From IMG/VR virus record IMGVR_UViG_3300044705_000014, positions 1 to 40,060 of that record: a stretch of 40,060 nt of DNA; one strand, 5' to 3'. The position numbers and the translations under genes are program-made. Within the stretch, counting starts at the first letter, position 1, and every line of letters starts with the position of its first letter. The notes under the pieces are model-generated. The model was not told the DNA's origin, ran no database searches, and saw nothing but the letters and a program-made list of their open reading frames with translations. The stretch is from a virus. Of this stretch, positions 23,471 through 30,677 are shown piece after piece.

Positions 23471-23932
23471 CTACGACTGGTCGGGGGAGGCTGAGCCACT
23501 CCCAGGCTCCTCCTCCGTAGAACCGGGCGAGCCGAGCAAGTTGCTCGTCAGCTGTGACACGAGATCCTCCCCCAGCGCCTTCTTGCTGGCCAGCCCTGCT
23601 CCGACGAAAAAACGCACCGCCAGTCCCCGCTTGTCGATAGCGGAGAGCGCCTGAATGGCGACGGCAGGTGCGTCAGGGATGAAGATCTGCGCGAGCTCGT
23701 TGCTCAGCTTCTCGAGCCGCTTGTCCTCGGTCTTGCTGCGGTCGGCCTTCTCCCACAACTCGTCGTGCTCCGTGTAGAGCCGACTGATCCGGGCGAGCTG
23801 GACGGTGCCGATCTCCTCGGGCACGAGCAGCTGGAAGGTCTCGTCATGCTCGCCAGCCTCATCGGCCCACTGGATCCGCGCGAGCGGCTTCTCCGGGGCG
23901 AGCGTGTTGAAGTTAAGAATCTCGGGGGCCAT
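23471..23932 (-). CDS. Tail assembly chaperone (gpG-like), 153 aa
   Basis: GAAGGAG precedes the ATG at 23932. An acidic and helical protein; the centre (VPEEIGTVQLARISRLYTEH) and a final Ser/Glu/Pro-rich tail are typical. It should coat the tape measure during tail assembly together with its frameshifted long form. Its stop is at 23471-23473, a short distance after the slippery C-run. Confidence 0.8.
   Translation of the reverse strand: MAPEILNFNTLAPEKPLARIQWADEAGEHDETFQLLVPEEIGTVQLARISRLYTEHDELWEKADRSKTEDKRLEKLSNELAQIFIPDAPAVAIQALSAIDKRGLAVRFFVGAGLASKKALGEDLVSQLTSNLLGSPGSTEEEPGSGSASPDQS
23482..23490 (-). other. -1 ribosomal frameshift site
   Basis: Read leftward, codons TCC CCC GAC form a run of five C. 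A one-base backward slip joins the frame that continues through the upstream stop into 23274-23456. The joined protein reads RPVVEACWAMMPRL and on. Confidence 0.65.
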
Positions 23933-24110
23933 CTGTGTCTCCTTCATTCGGGACTTGGATGCCGATGTCGGTGAGGCGCTCCAGGAAGGCGGCACGGCGC
24001 ATGGCGTCGCGCGCCGCCTTCCTGTGCTGAGACGACATGCGCTTGTGGTCGCGTGCCGTCTCGCGAAGAGCCTCCACCGCCTGTGCTACCGCTGTGGCGG
24101 GGTTGGTCAT
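23913..24110 (-). CDS. Small helical tail-region protein, 65 aa
   Basis: ATG at 24110, overlapping the chaperone start by 20 bases. Long basic helix (AVEALRETARDHKRMSSQHR and on). Position between major tail protein and chaperones. No family is recognised. Confidence 0.65.
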   Translation of the reverse strand: MTNPATAVAQAVEALRETARDHKRMSSQHRKAARDAMRRAAFLERLTDIGIQVPNEGDTDGPRDS

Positions 24111-24121
24111 GTGGTCTCCTC

Positions 24122-24691
24122 TTACGAGGTCTGCTCCTCCCAGGTGCCGAAGCCGTTCGTGGCATCCTCGAGAGAGTCGAACTTGAGGGACAGCATCGCG
24201 GGTGCGCCCTCCCCGGCGTACGCGGGAGCGGCCGTGCCGTCCTCGATCGCGATCGGGATCCAGTACTGCGCGCCGAGCGTCTCGTTGATCGGCGAGATGC
24301 CGCGAGCCAGCAGCGCCACCTGCGCGACCACGGCGCCCTGCTGAAGCGGGATCGACTTCGTCGCAGGCGGACCCGCGTTGGTCGTCACCGTCGCAGTGTT
24401 GAGCGCGTAGGCGTACTGCTCTGCCGTCAGGTCGACGAGGTCGAACTCGACGGAGATGAACTCCTCAGTCCGCCAGGCCTTGCGGTGTCCGGTGCCTCCG
24501 GCCGGGCGCCACTTGACGATCGTCTCGTTGTGCGTGACGACGACGCCCTTAGTGCCGTAGTTCTTGGAGCCGGACGTGCCGAGCTTGACCCACGAGCCCG
24601 ACGGCGCCGCGTTGACGGCGGGCTTCGCCGTCCCGACCGGGGCGACGTAGACCGTGAGCGGCGCGGCGATGACTTCGTACGGAGCGGCCAT
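24122..24691 (-). CDS. Major tail tube protein, 189 aa
   Basis: A compact beta-rich protein: PLTVYVAPVGTAKPAV near the N-terminus, then WVKLGTSGSKNYGTKGVVVT, TEEFISVEFDLVDLTAEQYA and a closing beta segment. The pattern and the position after the tail terminator fit siphovirus tube subunits. Confidence 0.85.
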   Translation of the reverse strand: MAAPYEVIAAPLTVYVAPVGTAKPAVNAAPSGSWVKLGTSGSKNYGTKGVVVTHNETIVKWRPAGGTGHRKAWRTEEFISVEFDLVDLTAEQYAYALNTATVTTNAGPPATKSIPLQQGAVVAQVALLARGISPINETLGAQYWIPIAIEDGTAAPAYAGEGAPAMLSLKFDSLEDATNGFGTWEEQTS

Positions 24692-24694
24692 GCC

Positions 24695-24988
24695 TTACTC
24701 CTTCTCCGGCTCGTCCGCCGGGGGATTCTCGTGCTGATGAACCACCTCGCCGTCCGGGCGAACCTCGACCGAAGCCTCCACCTCATCAGTGGACTCGGTC
24801 AGGGGCTCGTCGGTCAGCTCGACGCCCATCTGCGGATCTGCTGCCAGCTCTCGAGCCAGCGCTGCGGGCAGTTCGCCTACGCGACCCTGCTCGATGACCA
24901 CATCGCCTGCTACCAGGCGAGCGGGTGGACCGGGTATGCCCGCGAACCTGACGCGGAGCATCCCGTCCTCGGTCTTGGCCTTTGCCAT
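24695..24988 (-). CDS. Hypothetical tail-region protein, 97 aa
   Basis: The N-terminal half is beta-rich (LRVRFAGIPGPPARLVAGDV) and the C-terminal half very acidic. It precedes the major tail protein. Many siphoviruses carry a small protein here, of unknown role. Confidence 0.65.
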   Translation of the reverse strand: MAKAKTEDGMLRVRFAGIPGPPARLVAGDVVIEQGRVGELPAALARELAADPQMGVELTDEPLTESTDEVEASVEVRPDGEVVHQHENPPADEPEKE

Positions 24989-25001
24989 GACCCTCCCTCT
25001 G

Positions 25002-25412
25002 TCAGAGCGCGGCTACTTCGGAGGCGAGCACCTGGAAGGTGCCCACGCACACGGGCCACGTCGTTTGCGGATCGTGTCCGCTCGTTCCGTCCGCAACGCA
25101 GATGGCCCAGTGGAGCAGCACCTGGTTCTCGACGATGGTTCCCATGCCCTTGAGGGCTGCGTACACAGCATCGAAGAGGTCCGATGCCGCCTTCTCGTTG
25201 GCGCCGTAGCAGTCGACATCGATCCGCTTGTCGCCGAAGTTGTTGGTCTGGCCGAGGCTGCCGCCACCCGCACGCCGCAGGATGACCGCGGTTGGAGCCT
25301 CGGTGCCCTCCTGCACGCTGCGCGGCAGCGATCCGGCGAAGACGTTGGTCGTGATCGCGCTGACGCCGGGGTCGGCGAGCACGAAGGTGCGCAGCGCGCC
25401 GATTACGTCCAT
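25002..25412 (-). CDS. Tail terminator / tail completion protein, 136 aa
   Basis: I chose ATG 25412 (MDVIGALRTFVLADPGVSAI), overlapping the gene before. The order ALRTFVLADPGVS...RIDVDCYGANEKAASDLFD is typical of gp17/DUF3168-like proteins that close the tail tube. Correct place between neck and tube genes. Confidence 0.8.
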   Translation of the reverse strand: MDVIGALRTFVLADPGVSAITTNVFAGSLPRSVQEGTEAPTAVILRRAGGGSLGQTNNFGDKRIDVDCYGANEKAASDLFDAVYAALKGMGTIVENQVLLHWAICVADGTSGHDPQTTWPVCVGTFQVLASEVAAL

Positions 25413-25747
25413 CGGACCAGTCCTTTCAGCACGGTGCGAAGCTCGCGGAAGTGGCGGTCGGCCGCGGGCCTGAGCCACGGCGTCTTGCGCTCAAGGAACA
25501 GGCCGTAGAAGCCCTCCGCGCGCATCGAGCTGCCGAAGCGACCCCTGACCGTGCCCTCAGGCGTCAGCGTGGCTGGTTCGGCGAACGTGTTGCTCTCCAG
25601 GTCGCCGGTGCGGTTCGACCACCAGTGGTTCTGCTTGGCGTCGTCGGCCGCGGCCTCGGTCACGTGGTCGATCGCTTCCTTCGCCTTCGCGATCGTCTCC
25701 TCGACGATCAGGTCGCCGAGCCACTCAACCCTCCCCCAGCCGGGCAT
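25403..25747 (-). CDS. Neck protein, HK97 gp10-like, 114 aa
   Basis: ATGA overlap with the gene before. Long N-terminal helix, then NRTGDLESNTFAEPA and GFYGLFLERKTPWLRPA, close to the HK97 gp10 family signature (a Y-x-x-xxE then P-xL-pa motif). It belongs to the neck between head and tail. Confidence 0.85.
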   Translation of the reverse strand: MPGWGRVEWLGDLIVEETIAKAKEAIDHVTEAAADDAKQNHWWSNRTGDLESNTFAEPATLTPEGTVRGRFGSSMRAEGFYGLFLERKTPWLRPAADRHFRELRTVLKGLVRWT

Positions 25748-26094
25748 CAGTCGGCCCTGCGGAGAACCAGCTCAATCCGGTCGGGCCAGGTGATCAGCTG
25801 GTCGATCGTGTGCGCGCCCTCGAAGATGACGGCGCCGCGGTAGGTCACGTCGGTGACGCGGTCGGTCTCGAGGATGTCGGTGCCGAGCGGGAGCGCCAGG
25901 TGGCGCGTCGTCACGCCTGCGATCTCCCCCGGCATGATGCTGAGGGACTCCGAGACGAACCACGCGCGGCAGACCTGGTTGGTGAGGTGGTCGGTCCAGG
26001 TGCCGCTGGCCTGTCCCCAGGAGTCGGTCCCCGCGGCGCGGCGCTGCGTCGTGCAGAGGTGCGTCATGCTGACGCGCGAGCCGAGCGCGGTCAC
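25747..26094 (-). CDS. Head-tail stopper / head closure protein, 115 aa
   Basis: GTG start in an overlap with the adaptor. A beta-barrel-like composition (VCRAWFVSESLSIMPGEIAG, RVTDVTYRGAVIFEG) matches SPP1 gp16-like closure proteins in position and size. It seals the connector after packaging. Confidence 0.75.
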   Translation of the reverse strand: MTALGSRVSMTHLCTTQRRAAGTDSWGQASGTWTDHLTNQVCRAWFVSESLSIMPGEIAGVTTRHLALPLGTDILETDRVTDVTYRGAVIFEGAHTIDQLITWPDRIELVLRRAD

Positions 26095-26702
26095 CTGAGG
26101 CCGACCGTCTGCTCGGTGCGGCGGAAGGCGTCGGTGAGGTCGGCCTCCTCCTCGTCCGTCAGCATCAGTCCGACGGCCGGGTACATCGTCTGGACCGAGC
26201 CGATCATCTCCTGCTGGGCGGCCTCGGGATTGACCCACACGCGGGTGACGGCCTCGAGCGCGACCGTCTTGCAGAGCGCCAGCTGGTAGGGCACCGGGTT
26301 CGCGGCGGGATCCCAGCCGTGGTCGTAGGTGATTGTGAGCTGCCAGCCCGGCCCGAGCCACCCGTTGCCGATCGTGAAGCTGAGCGGCCAGTCGTAGCGG
26401 ACGAGCTCGTCGCGATCGACGTAGTACGTGATCGGGTCGACCGTGTACTGCGTGCCGTTCATGAACTGCGCCTGCACCGAGGTCACCTGGATGACCGGGC
26501 GCTGCGGGATGAGCAGCTTGTTGCCCCAGACTCCGCGCGTCACCCACACGTCGTTCGTGTGCTTGGTGACCTCCTGGCGCACCTGCGTGCGGATCATGTC
26601 GGAGGCCTGCGAGAGGAGCGCGTCGGCGCGCGTCTGCTCGGCGGCCGTGAGGGGGATGCCGAGGCGCGCTGCCAAGTCTGCGTTCGTGGCGAATGCGGTC
26701 AC
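26091..26702 (-). CDS. Head-tail adaptor protein, 203 aa
   Basis: GTG start, GTGA overlap with the glycosyltransferase. The helical N-terminus (LAARLGIPLTAAEQTRADAL then ASDMIRTQVRQ) and a beta middle (PVIQVTSVQAQFMNGTQYTV) match the gp15/gp6-like adaptor family that binds the portal. Confidence 0.82.
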   Translation of the reverse strand: MTAFATNADLAARLGIPLTAAEQTRADALLSQASDMIRTQVRQEVTKHTNDVWVTRGVWGNKLLIPQRPVIQVTSVQAQFMNGTQYTVDPITYYVDRDELVRYDWPLSFTIGNGWLGPGWQLTITYDHGWDPAANPVPYQLALCKTVALEAVTRVWVNPEAAQQEMIGSVQTMYPAVGLMLTDEEEADLTDAFRRTEQTVGLR

Positions 26703-27301
26703 GCGTGCTCCTTCGAAAGGTCAAGCGCAGACTCGACGAGGTGCGCGGGATAGTGCTCGGCGAGGATGGAGAGGTCGTGCTCGATGCCATCGCCGATGGA
26801 GTTGCGGACGCCCGCGTAGGGCGACACGCTCTCGGAAGTCTTGAAGTCGACGCCGGGGATGCCGTCGCGTTCGACCATCTCGGGCATCCCGAGCGCGCCG
26901 CGGAGCATCGCCTCGGTGCCGCGCTGCATCCGATCGGGGAATGGCCGGAAGCCCTTCGGCTCAAGCAGCGAGCGCGGGACGAGCCACGGGATGAGGTGCT
27001 CGGCGTGCGCGTGCTGGACGACGCCGCGGTCGAGGTCGACGAAGTCCAGTGACCGGGCCGTCGAGACGCATCCCAGCGGCCAGTGGTCGAAAGCTGTCGG
27101 GTGAATCCAGTCGTCGCTACCGGCCAGGACGAACAGGTCCGCGCCGTGGTTGGCGGCATGGGCGAAGCCAGCGTTCCACTTCGAGCCCATGAACTCGTTG
27201 CTCCACCAGATGGAGTGGAAGCCGTGCAGCGTCGCGAGGTCCAGGTTCTCAACGTCGCTCGCGACGACGATCGCCTGGAGGTTGATCCCCTTCGGCGCCA
27301 A
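26699..27301 (-). CDS. GT-A glycosyltransferase-like protein in the structural operon, at least 200 aa
   Basis: AIVVASDVENLDLAT and ADLFVLAGSDDWIHP (DxD-type SDD) indicate a GT-A fold. The TTG at 27301 is the only usual start codon, but the same frame is open and protein-like back to the coat gene stop near 27387 (WVVTTAWRRP, VTELALLEWGWLR), supplying the missing first strand. No ATG, GTG or TTG exists in that extension or in-frame upstream within the coat gene. It may start at a rare codon, by coupling to coat termination, or through an unseen sequencing error. It could glycosylate virion protein or modified DNA. Confidence 0.7.
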   Translation of the reverse strand: MAPKGINLQAIVVASDVENLDLATLHGFHSIWWSNEFMGSKWNAGFAHAANHGADLFVLAGSDDWIHPTAFDHWPLGCVSTARSLDFVDLDRGVVQHAHAEHLIPWLVPRSLLEPKGFRPFPDRMQRGTEAMLRGALGMPEMVERDGIPGVDFKTSESVSPYAGVRNSIGDGIEHDLSILAEHYPAHLVESALDLSKEHA

Positions 27302-27387
27302 CTGGCCACGGAGCCAGCCCCATTCGAGCAGGGCGAGCTCCGTGACCCGTGGCCGACGCCAGGCCGTGGTGACGACCCAGGCGTCCG

Positions 27388-28299
27388 TTAGGCCAGCGTG
27401 ACCGTCGCGAGGGCGAGCGCCGAGGCGTAGTTGACCTTGCCACCGTAGAGGTGGAGGCCACGGATGCCGTCGAGGAAGCCCTCGGTCTGGAGGCGCAGAG
27501 CCTCGACCGAACTGATCTGGTCGGCGTAGGTGTGCGCCATCGGGTGGCCGAACATGCAGTGGAACGCGGAGCCGGAGACCGGAACCGTGTTCGACTCGTA
27601 CACGTTGAAGCCAGCGATGCGGCCGATGAAGCTGTCGCCTGCCGACTGACCCGGCGTGGGCGAGCTCGAGCCGTCGGAGACGTTGCCGTCACCGAGCGGC
27701 GTCGCGCCACGCCCGACCAGCTGCGGGTTCGCGACGAAGCGCGAGTCCTGGAGCAGATAGCCGGTGGCATCGGGCGGAATGACAGCCCAGCGGTCGTTGT
27801 ACGGCACGTTCGCCTTGTTGAGCTTCGTCCGAGCGGCGACGAACGCCTTCCCGTAGAAGTCCGACGCGGCGACCGTCACCGAGACAGGGCCGATGTCGTT
27901 GCCGGTGCCGTTCACCGCGGTGAGCAGGTTGGTCGCCACGTACGAATCCGCGTTCTTGACGAGGTTGTACGAGGCGCCCTGGCTCGCCTTGGCGATGAAG
28001 CCGGGCAGCGACTGGCGCTTGTCGATGTCGTCCACCGTGAAGGCGAAGTAGTCCGACTGGTTCACGACCAGCAGGTTCTCCGCGTCCGTGAGGACGTCCC
28101 ACGTGATCGGTCCGCCCTTGGTGTACGTCCGGACCGCCGGGTCCGAGAACGACACCATGTGGACCGTGTCGCCGTAGGCGCTGATGTCGCCTTCGTAGTC
28201 CCGGTTGGAGATCCCCGGTCCTGCGTAGACGAGCTGAGCGCGAAGGTTGGCCAGGATGTTCGCTGACCAGATCTTCGGCTGGAACTTGGTGATGGCCAT
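27388..28299 (-). CDS. Major capsid protein, 303 aa
   Basis: Starts MAITKFQPKIWSANILANL; GISNRDYEGDISAYGDTVHM and VDDIDKRQS are typical of P22-like coat proteins in phages of high-GC Gram-positive bacteria. HK97 fold by family. Follows the scaffold gene and precedes the glycosyltransferase, whose frame continues straight from this stop. Confidence 0.9.
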   Translation of the reverse strand: MAITKFQPKIWSANILANLRAQLVYAGPGISNRDYEGDISAYGDTVHMVSFSDPAVRTYTKGGPITWDVLTDAENLLVVNQSDYFAFTVDDIDKRQSLPGFIAKASQGASYNLVKNADSYVATNLLTAVNGTGNDIGPVSVTVAASDFYGKAFVAARTKLNKANVPYNDRWAVIPPDATGYLLQDSRFVANPQLVGRGATPLGDGNVSDGSSSPTPGQSAGDSFIGRIAGFNVYESNTVPVSGSAFHCMFGHPMAHTYADQISSVEALRLQTEGFLDGIRGLHLYGGKVNYASALALATVTLA

Positions 28300-28325
28300 T
28301 CAGCCATCTCCTTTCGGTTCGTCGG

Positions 28326-28961
28326 TCAGCTGAGCAGGTCAGCCATGCGACCTTCGGCGGTCGCCTTGGCGATCTCCTCAGCGCTCATCGTTTCGAGCTG
28401 TTCCGCGGTGACCTGACCGTCCTTGGTCGAGGTGCCGCGGGCGCCCTGGTCCACCTTCGTGGGCTGGGGCTTGCCGACGAACTCCGGGATCTGTTCGAGG
28501 AGACCCTTGACAGCCTCCTCCACGCCGCTGACCGTGCCGTCGTCGCCTACGGTCAGACCCGTCTTGTCCAGCGCGCGCAGTGCGCCATCCACGTTGGAGA
28601 CACCCTGCTTGGCGAGCTCGGCCATGGCAGAGGCACGGATGAGTGCCTCCTGCGCCCTCGCGGTGACCTCAGCAGCCTTCGCCTCGGCCTTCTCGCGTGC
28701 CGCGTTCGCCTTCTCGAGCTCCGACTGGTTGGCAGCCTCGATCTCGTCGAGGCGTTCCTTCGCCTTGCGGAGCTCGGCCAGCTCGTCCTTCGACGGCTGA
28801 CCCTTGGCCGCACGTGCCAGGCGCTCCTGCACGATGCGGTCGACCTCGGACTGCGGTAGCATCTTCTCGCCGCTGCCGCTGCCCTGTGACGAGGCCGTTC
28901 CCTCGTCGGCGGCGCCGCCTTCGGTGGCTGCGCCTTCCTGCTCGGTGGCCTCGTCGGCCAT
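28326..28961 (-). CDS. Scaffolding protein, 211 aa
   Basis: AAGGAGG lies 6 bases before the ATG at 28961. The N-terminus is Glu/Gly-rich and disordered, then a coiled coil (about 50-125, with AELRKAKERLDEIEAANQSE) and a C-terminal helix-rich coat-binding region (EQLETMSAEEIAKATAEGRM). Usual size and place for a scaffold made before the coat. It is expected to leave the head during maturation. Confidence 0.87.
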   Translation of the reverse strand: MADEATEQEGAATEGGAADEGTASSQGSGSGEKMLPQSEVDRIVQERLARAAKGQPSKDELAELRKAKERLDEIEAANQSELEKANAAREKAEAKAAEVTARAQEALIRASAMAELAKQGVSNVDGALRALDKTGLTVGDDGTVSGVEEAVKGLLEQIPEFVGKPQPTKVDQGARGTSTKDGQVTAEQLETMSAEEIAKATAEGRMADLLS

Positions 28962-29012
28962 CTTCGTCCTCCTTGGTGGAGTCATCCGGCGCTTGAACGC
29001 GCGCCGTTGCGC

Positions 29013-29213
29013 TTACTTCGAAGCCGCGGCCTTCTCCCGCTTGGCCTTGGCCTTCGCCTTCGAGTCTTCGAGCCGCTCGAAGTTGACGATGCTGTCGTTC
29101 TCGGGATCGATGTCGTAGGTGAAGATCTCCGGCTCCTCGCCGTCGCCTCCACCCCCGCCGATCGAGATCTCGTACTTGCCGAATCCCCTCTTGCTCTCGG
29201 TGTGCTTGGCCAC
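29013..29213 (-). CDS. Hypothetical structural-region protein, 66 aa
   Basis: AAGGAG precedes the GTG at 29213 by about 10 bases. Strand-rich front with a Gly/Asp/Glu loop, and a tail of Lys/Ala repeats (AKAKAKREKAA). Lies between the decoration-like genes and the scaffold. No family. Confidence 0.6.
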   Translation of the reverse strand: MAKHTESKRGFGKYEISIGGGGGDGEEPEIFTYDIDPENDSIVNFERLEDSKAKAKAKREKAAASK

Positions 29214-29232
29214 GAGGGCTGGGCTCCTTCCG

Positions 29233-29598
29233 TTAGTAGGGCAGGTGGTAGACCCGGACGGTGCCGGTCGCGCCTGCCTGCACGTCGATGTTGATCGTGC
29301 CGTCCGGCTGCATGTGCCTCTCCAGGTCGAGCGGGACGAGAACGCGCTGCGCATTGAGCGACAGCACGAGGTCGCCGAGCCCGGCGTTCTGCGGAAAGCC
29401 ATTCGCGCCTGGCGTGCCTGCCTTGATCGTGAAGGTCTTGGCGCCCGCGAAGGTTGAGTCGATGTCGAGGATGGTCGTGCCAGCCTCGGTGACCGCGGCG
29501 ATCACGTGCCCGTTGGTCGGATCGACAGCGACGCCGGTCGCCTGGAGGGTCGAGGCGCCCTTCGGAAGGCGCGTGCGGGGTGCGTTCGTCCTGGCCAT
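29233..29598 (-). CDS. Head decoration-like protein B, 121 aa
   Basis: Beta-rich. Its second half (PLDLERHMQPDGTINIDV then TGTVRVYHL) lines up in spacing with the next upstream gene's PPDLYNDVNGDAYITF...MAVLDL, so the two look like diverged paralogs. Size and place near the scaffold fit capsid decoration or stabilising proteins. Confidence 0.65.
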   Translation of the reverse strand: MARTNAPRTRLPKGASTLQATGVAVDPTNGHVIAAVTEAGTTILDIDSTFAGAKTFTIKAGTPGANGFPQNAGLGDLVLSLNAQRVLVPLDLERHMQPDGTINIDVQAGATGTVRVYHLPY

Positions 29599-29948
29599 TA
29601 CGGAGTCGCCAGGTCGAGGACGGCCATCGTGAGTCCGGTGACCTCGGAGAACGTGATGTAGGCGTCGCCGTTCACGTCGTTGTAGAGGTCAGGCGGCAGG
29701 ATGCCGATGAACTTGTCGCCGTTCGTCGCCGGGATCGAGACGGTCTGCGCGGGGATCGTCTTACCGCGGTAGGGCTTCTGCGGCGTGATCGAAACGGTGC
29801 AGGCGTTCGCGCCGCTCTTCTTCACGTGGAGCAGGACGAGTCCGCTGTTGCGCACCAGGAAGGTGTCGGTCGTGGTCAGGCCCGCGTTGTACGTTGCGGC
29901 CCAGCCCGCGTCCGAGGGCTTCTCCGGATTGAGGCGGATGAGAGCCAT
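29598..29948 (-). CDS. Head decoration-like protein A, 116 aa
   Basis: A 1-base overlap with its paralog. DTFLVRNSGLVLLHVKKSGA and TVSITPQKPYRGKTIPAQTV form a beta sandwich-like pattern, typical of small head proteins in this position. Likely surface decoration of the head; inferred from context. Confidence 0.65.
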   Translation of the reverse strand: MALIRLNPEKPSDAGWAATYNAGLTTTDTFLVRNSGLVLLHVKKSGANACTVSITPQKPYRGKTIPAQTVSIPATNGDKFIGILPPDLYNDVNGDAYITFSEVTGLTMAVLDLATP

Positions 29949-29951
29949 GAG

Positions 29952-30677
29952 CTAGTTCCTTTCGCGGCGGCGCCGCTTCTTCGGAGGTGCCGGGACAGGC
30001 CCGGTGGTGTCGAGCCGGGACTCGAGGTCACCCGATTCGCCAGGCGCGACAGCGCCCGAGTCGCCTGAGTGGAAGCCCAGGCCGGTCGCCGCAACAGCCG
30101 CCGCTCCGAACACGGGCTCGAGATCGCACTCGCAGTTCTCGTGGATCGGCATCTGGACCGTCGGGTGGTACAGACCCTCGGCCGCGGCCTCGCAGTAGTC
30201 GCACGTGCCTGACGGGACGCGCTTGTAGGCGCCGATCGAGGCATCGCCGTCCATCCAGTCGGCCGCACTCTTGGTGTACGCCATGTGGATGTCCGTGGCC
30301 GCCAGCTTCGAGACTGCATCGATCGCGCTGGCGTGCGCGGTCGCCTCGTCTGCGCCCTCCTTCAGCTGCCCGTAGAAGGCGCCGTAGGGACGCGCGTACA
30401 CCTCAACTGCCTTCGTGTCGCGGAGCTTCTCGACGGTGTAGTCGTTGAGCGCGAGCGCCTTGTGCCGCACGTGCCCCGTCTCGCGGGCCTTCGCCGTCAG
30501 GTAGGCGGACGTGAGGGTGGCCATGGCGCGCTGCCCTCCCTCGACCGCGGTGAGCACCTGCGCGAGGTAGCGGTTGCGATTCTCATGCTGCGCCTGCCAG
30601 ATGGCCGTCGCCTGAGCAACGACCCGATCACGAAGCTGCGCGCGCTGCGCGCGGAACGTCTCGTCGAGCTGCGTCAC
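29952..30677 (-). CDS. MuF-like head morphogenesis / capsid maturation protein, 241 aa
   Basis: GTG start overlapping the portal stop. Helical N-terminal half, then CDYCEAAAEGLY and MPIHENCECDLEPVF, the Cys/His C-terminal signature of the phage MuF family. Such proteins are minor head components carried beside the portal. The C-terminal tail is Pro/Lys/Arg-rich (PPKKRRRRERN). Confidence 0.85.
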   Translation of the reverse strand: MTQLDETFRAQRAQLRDRVVAQATAIWQAQHENRNRYLAQVLTAVEGGQRAMATLTSAYLTAKARETGHVRHKALALNDYTVEKLRDTKAVEVYARPYGAFYGQLKEGADEATAHASAIDAVSKLAATDIHMAYTKSAADWMDGDASIGAYKRVPSGTCDYCEAAAEGLYHPTVQMPIHENCECDLEPVFGAAAVAATGLGFHSGDSGAVAPGESGDLESRLDTTGPVPAPPKKRRRRERN

